DNA from: Pseudorhodoferax sp. Leaf274
GTDB lineage: Bacteria > Pseudomonadota > Gammaproteobacteria > Burkholderiales > Burkholderiaceae_C
NCBI RefSeq assembly: GCF_001422445.1
Contig: NZ_LMNA01000026.1
Span: 186,001-250,000, forward strand
Direction: 5' to 3'
Length of the DNA stretch: 64,000 nt
Part shown: positions 61,329-64,000 of the stretch, in pieces
How the letters are laid out: the number at the start of each line of letters is the position of its first letter
Position numbering within the stretch: position 1 is the stretch's first letter
Position numbers and translations under genes: made by a program
The notes under the pieces: model-generated
The model's database searches: none
What the model was told of the DNA's origin: nothing
What the model saw: the letters and a program-made list of their open reading frames with translations, nothing else

Positions 61329-62345
61329 TTACTTGACGGTGTAGATCTTGTCGAACTGGCCGCCGTCGTTGAAGTGCACCTTCTGCGCCTCGCCCAGCGA
61401 GCCGAAGTACTTGGCCACCGTGAACTGCTTGATCGGCTTGAACAGGTCGGCGTGCTTCTTCAGGACGGCCGTCGAGCGCGGGCGCAGCGCGTGCTGGGCG
61501 GCGATCTCCTGGCCTTCGTCGGTGTAGAGGAAGTCCAGGTAGGCCTTCGCGGCCTCGGCCGTGCCCTTCTTGGCCACGGTGCGCTCGACGATGGCGACCG
61601 GGTTCTCGGCCACGATGCTGGTGGACGGATGGATGGCGTCGACCTTGCCCTTGCCGAATTCGCGCTCGACCGAGATGACTTCGGACTCGAACGTGATCAG
61701 CACGTCGCCGGTGTTGCGTTGCAGGAAGATGCTGGTCGCGTCGCGGCCGCCCTTGCCCAGCACGGGCACGTTGCCATAGAGCTTCTTGACGAACTCGGCC
61801 GCCTGCGCATCGGTACCGCCGTTCTCGCGCACATAGCCCCAGGCCGCCAGGTAGGCGTAGCGGCCGTTGCCGCCGGTCTTGGGGTTCACCACCACCACCT
61901 GCACGCCGGGCTTGACCAGGTCGTCCCAGTCCTTGATGCCCTTGGGATTGCCGTTGCGCACCAGGAACAGCATGGTCGAGGTGGTGGGCGATGCGTCGTT
62001 CGGGAAGCGCTTGGCCCAGTCCTTGGCCACCACGCCGGTGCTGGCCAGGAAATCGACATCGGTGGTGGTGTTGAAGGTCACCACGTCGGCGGCCAGGCCG
62101 TCGTTGACGGCGCGCGCCTGCGCGCTGGAGCCGCCGTGGGCCTGGTCGATCTTGATGTCCTTGCCGGTGGTCTTCTTGTAGTACGGGACGAAGGCGGCGT
62201 TGATGTCCTTGTAGAACTCGCGGGCCACGTCGTAGGAGACGTTCAGCAGCGTCTGGGTCTGGGCCGAGGCAGCGGTGGCAGCCACCAGCAAGGCGGCGGC
62301 CAGGACGGAACGGGCCGTGCGGCCCGAGAAGAACTTGGTGGTCAT
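61329..62345 (-). CDS. cysP: Periplasmic sulfate-binding protein CysP/Sbp
   Basis: 338 residues: signal peptide ending ASAQ at ~30, then the sulfate-binding fold (LLNVSYDVAREFYKDINAAF, QAHGGSSAQARAVNDGLAADV, NPKTGGNGRYAYLAAWGY). Paralogue of the protein at 56419. First gene of the cys operon; ATG 62345 follows AGGGA. Its promoter region is AT-rich (62395-62440 region on the minus strand) and shares the GCGGCATCTGC leader element with the paralogue. Confidence 0.95.
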   Translation of the reverse strand: MTTKFFSGRTARSVLAAALLVAATAASAQTQTLLNVSYDVAREFYKDINAAFVPYYKKTTGKDIKIDQAHGGSSAQARAVNDGLAADVVTFNTTTDVDFLASTGVVAKDWAKRFPNDASPTTSTMLFLVRNGNPKGIKDWDDLVKPGVQVVVVNPKTGGNGRYAYLAAWGYVRENGGTDAQAAEFVKKLYGNVPVLGKGGRDATSIFLQRNTGDVLITFESEVISVEREFGKGKVDAIHPSTSIVAENPVAIVERTVAKKGTAEAAKAYLDFLYTDEGQEIAAQHALRPRSTAVLKKHADLFKPIKQFTVAKYFGSLGEAQKVHFNDGGQFDKIYTVK

Positions 62346-62359
62346 GACGGAATCCCTGA

Positions 62360-62370
62360 GCAGATGCCGC
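62360..62370 (-). promoter_or_regulatory. Leader element GCGGCATCTGC (cysP copy)
   Basis: Minus-strand GCGGCATCTGC 14 bp before the cysP start; matches 56385-56395. An upstream ATAAGAATTC box and the AT-rich stretch to 62440 probably hold the activator site and promoter. Confidence 0.45.
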
Positions 62371-62460
62371 ATTGTCAAGACCCCGCCGCTATGCGCAAAC
62401 TATTGTTTTTCTCTTTGCTTTCATCCGAATTCTTATAAGGCGTGACCGGATGCAACGGCC

Positions 62461-63354
62461 TCAATGGAAATCGCCCGTCTCCAGGTGGTCCAGGAAGGCC
62501 CGCACGGCCGGCACCAGGCCGCGCCGCGAGGCGAACACGGCGTGCACGATGCCGTGCGGCGGCGACCAGCCTTCCAGCACTTCGACCAGCCGGCCGGCGT
62601 GGAGCGCCTCGCGGCACATGTAGCCTGGAAGCAACGCGACCCCCACGCCATCGATGGCGGCGCGCAGCAAGGTCTCCAGGTCGTCGGCCACGTAGCGCGG
62701 GTGGTGCTGCCAATGGAACTCGACGCCGCCAGGCCCCTGCAGCCTGGCGCCGCCGCGCCCGTCCGGCGCCGACATGGCCATGGAGTCGAGCCGTTGCAGG
62801 TCCTGCGGCTGCTGTGGCCGGCCCTGGCGTGCCAGCAACGCGGGGCTGGCGACCAGCACCGACTGCGAGCGGCCCAGCTGCTTCACGACCAGGCTGGCGC
62901 TGTCCTGCACACTGGGGCGCACGCGCAGCGCGACATCCACGCCCTCTTCCACCGGATCGACCACGCGGTTGCTGACCTCCATCTGCACGCGCACCTGCGG
63001 ATGCGCCAGCAGGAAGCCCGGCATGAGCGCGCCCACCACCGATTGCGCCAGCGTGACCGGGCAGGTCACGCGCACCGTGCCGCGCGGCTCCACCGACAGG
63101 CGCTGCACCACCTCGCTGGCGGCCAGCGCCTCGCTGCGCATGGCCAGGCAGTGCTGCAGGTACAGCGCCCCCACCTCGGTCAGCGACAGCTTGCGCGTAC
63201 TGCGGTGCAACAGGCGCACGCCCAGCCGGTCTTCCAGTTCGGCCACGCGGCGCGACAGGCGCGACTTGGGCAGGCCCAGCGCGCGGCCCGCGGCGGCAAA
63301 GCTGCCGCGCTCGGCCACCTCGGCGAAGAACAGCATGTCGTTGAGGTCTTGCAT
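62461..63354 (-). CDS. LysR family regulator divergent from azoreductase
   Basis: 297 residues: N-terminal LysR helix-turn-helix (~1-60; MLFFAEVAERGSFAAAGRALGLPKSRLSRRVAELE in part) and a substrate-binding domain (~90-295; VRVTCPVTLAQSVVGALMPGFL, DVALRVRP). It belongs to the CrgA/quinone-responsive type rather than CysB, so it is unlikely to control the cys operon. It most likely regulates the divergent azoreductase gene, 110 bp away, in response to a quinone or electrophile. Confidence 0.92.
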   Translation of the reverse strand: MQDLNDMLFFAEVAERGSFAAAGRALGLPKSRLSRRVAELEDRLGVRLLHRSTRKLSLTEVGALYLQHCLAMRSEALAASEVVQRLSVEPRGTVRVTCPVTLAQSVVGALMPGFLLAHPQVRVQMEVSNRVVDPVEEGVDVALRVRPSVQDSASLVVKQLGRSQSVLVASPALLARQGRPQQPQDLQRLDSMAMSAPDGRGGARLQGPGGVEFHWQHHPRYVADDLETLLRAAIDGVGVALLPGYMCREALHAGRLVEVLEGWSPPHGIVHAVFASRRGLVPAVRAFLDHLETGDFH

Positions 63355-63464
63355 GGCTCGATTGTTTCCAACAGTGGGACGATCCATTTCGAACCAGCCA
63401 TCTTATCGATGACTACAACCATCAGCACAATCAATCCATCGCATTTTTGGTTTGAAAGCACACC

Positions 63465-64000
63465 ATGCAACTCCTGCACATCGATTCCAGCGTCCTCGGC
63501 GGCGCATCCGTCACCCGCCAGCTGACCGCCAGCACGGTGGCCGCCTGGCGCGCCGCCCACCCCGGCACCCAGGTGCAGTACCTGGACCTGGCGGCCGAGG
63601 CGCCGGCCCACTTCGGTGCCGACGCGCTGAGCTTCAAGCTCGGCCTGGACCTGGAAAAGATCAGCACGGCCCAGCGCGCCGAGAACATCGCCACCGAGCG
63701 CTACCTGGCGCAGTTCCTGGCCGCGGACGTCATCGTCGTCGGCGCACCGCTGTACAACTTCTCGATCCCCACCCAGCTCAAGGCCTGGATCGACCGCCTG
63801 GCACAGCCCGGCCGCACCTTCCGCTACACCGCAGCCGGCCCCGAAGGCCTGGCCAAGGGCAAGACGGTGATCGTGGTCTCGGGCCGCGGCGGCGTGTACT
63901 CCACCAGCGAGCAAGGCCGCGCGCTGGAGCACCAGGAGAGCTACCTGCAGACGGTGTTCGGCTTCTTCGGCATCACCGATGTGCGCTTCGTGCGCGCCGA
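63465..64000 (+). CDS. azoR: FMN-dependent NADH-azoreductase (3' end outside window)
   Basis: 178 residues visible from ATG 63465; the gene runs off the right edge (full AzoR ~200). Flavodoxin-like fold: [18 protein letters not shown] phosphate loop at the start, [22 protein letters not shown] (~88-110) and [10 protein letters not shown] (~142). AzoR reduces quinones and azo compounds with NADH and protects against electrophiles. A LysR regulator lies upstream on the other strand, a frequent arrangement. Confidence 0.94.
   Translation, partial: MQLLHIDSSVLGGASVTRQLTASTVAAWRAAHPGTQVQYLDLAAEAPAHFGADALSFKLGLDLEKISTAQRAENIATERYLAQFLAADVIVVGAPLYNFSIPTQLKAWIDRLAQPGRTFRYTAAGPEGLAKGKTVIVVSGRGGVYSTSEQGRALEHQESYLQTVFGFFGITDVRFVRA

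Noticed and set aside
62461-63354. LysR gene as CysB, regulator of the adjacent cys operon
   Set aside because: Its sequence fits the CrgA/quinone-responsive type, and it is divergent from azoR; CysB-specific features are not seen.

Overview
The window is high-GC, densely packed bacterial DNA. Gene content (ruvA, ruvB, phoH-ybeY, soxYZ, a cys sulfate transporter, acyl-CoA and amino-acid catabolic clusters with solitary periplasmic binding proteins) and protein style fit a betaproteobacterium of the order Burkholderiales, most likely family Comamonadaceae. The genus cannot be fixed from the sequence alone. I see no rRNA, tRNA, CRISPR array, transposase or phage gene.

Layout. 1-11.2 kb: a multidomain phytase-like lipoprotein (cut by the left edge), ybeY-phoH, ruvA, soxYZ, a frameshifted alpha-carbonic-anhydrase-like gene that has lost two zinc ligands, ruvB, a rhomboid protease and an MFS exporter. 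11.3-20.1 kb: a minus-strand operon of a SLAM-type outer-membrane protein, a FecR-domain protein with a long Pro-Ala linker and a possible C-terminal barrel, a CHASE2 nucleotide cyclase, and a Cache-GAF-HD-GYP phosphodiesterase. This is the most unusual system in the window. 20.3-30.2 kb: a D-amino-acid and peptide scavenging cluster (D-aminoacylase, RpiR regulator, D-threonine-aldolase-like PLP enzyme, Dpp/Opp-type ABC transporter, divergent RidA), interrupted by a 234-bp element of nested inverted repeats. 30.2-31.9 kb: a PHB-depolymerase-like esterase with a palindrome resembling a PhaR site, and two small proteins. 31.9-39.3 kb: a MocR regulator divergent from a seven-gene, translationally coupled operon (two LysE exporters, EamA exporter, aminotransferase, GST, PhzF, threonine-dehydratase-like). 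39.3-40.7 kb: a RelE/ParE-type toxin-antitoxin pair and a histidine phosphatase.

40.8-50.2 kb: an acyl-CoA catabolic region with two solitary branched-chain-type binding proteins, zinc alcohol dehydrogenase, AMP-ligase, FCD-type GntR regulator, ACAD10/11-like phosphotransferase, acyl-CoA dehydrogenase and SDR. The same palindrome, TTGTCTGACAA, lies in both of its divergent control regions and is a good candidate for the GntR operator. 50.3-56.3 kb: a GAF-Fis regulator, a tannase-family esterase, a DHA2 exporter coupled to PPK2, and an HDOD protein. 56.4-64 kb: sulfate uptake (a second sulfate-binding protein, OmpW, cysA-cysW-cysT-cysP), a LysR regulator and a divergent FMN azoreductase cut by the right edge.

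Most transcription units are tight, with ATGA or GTGA stop-start overlaps. The clusters read as scavenging units (D-amino acids, organic acids, sulfate) under local regulators whose probable operators can be seen in the intergenic DNA.
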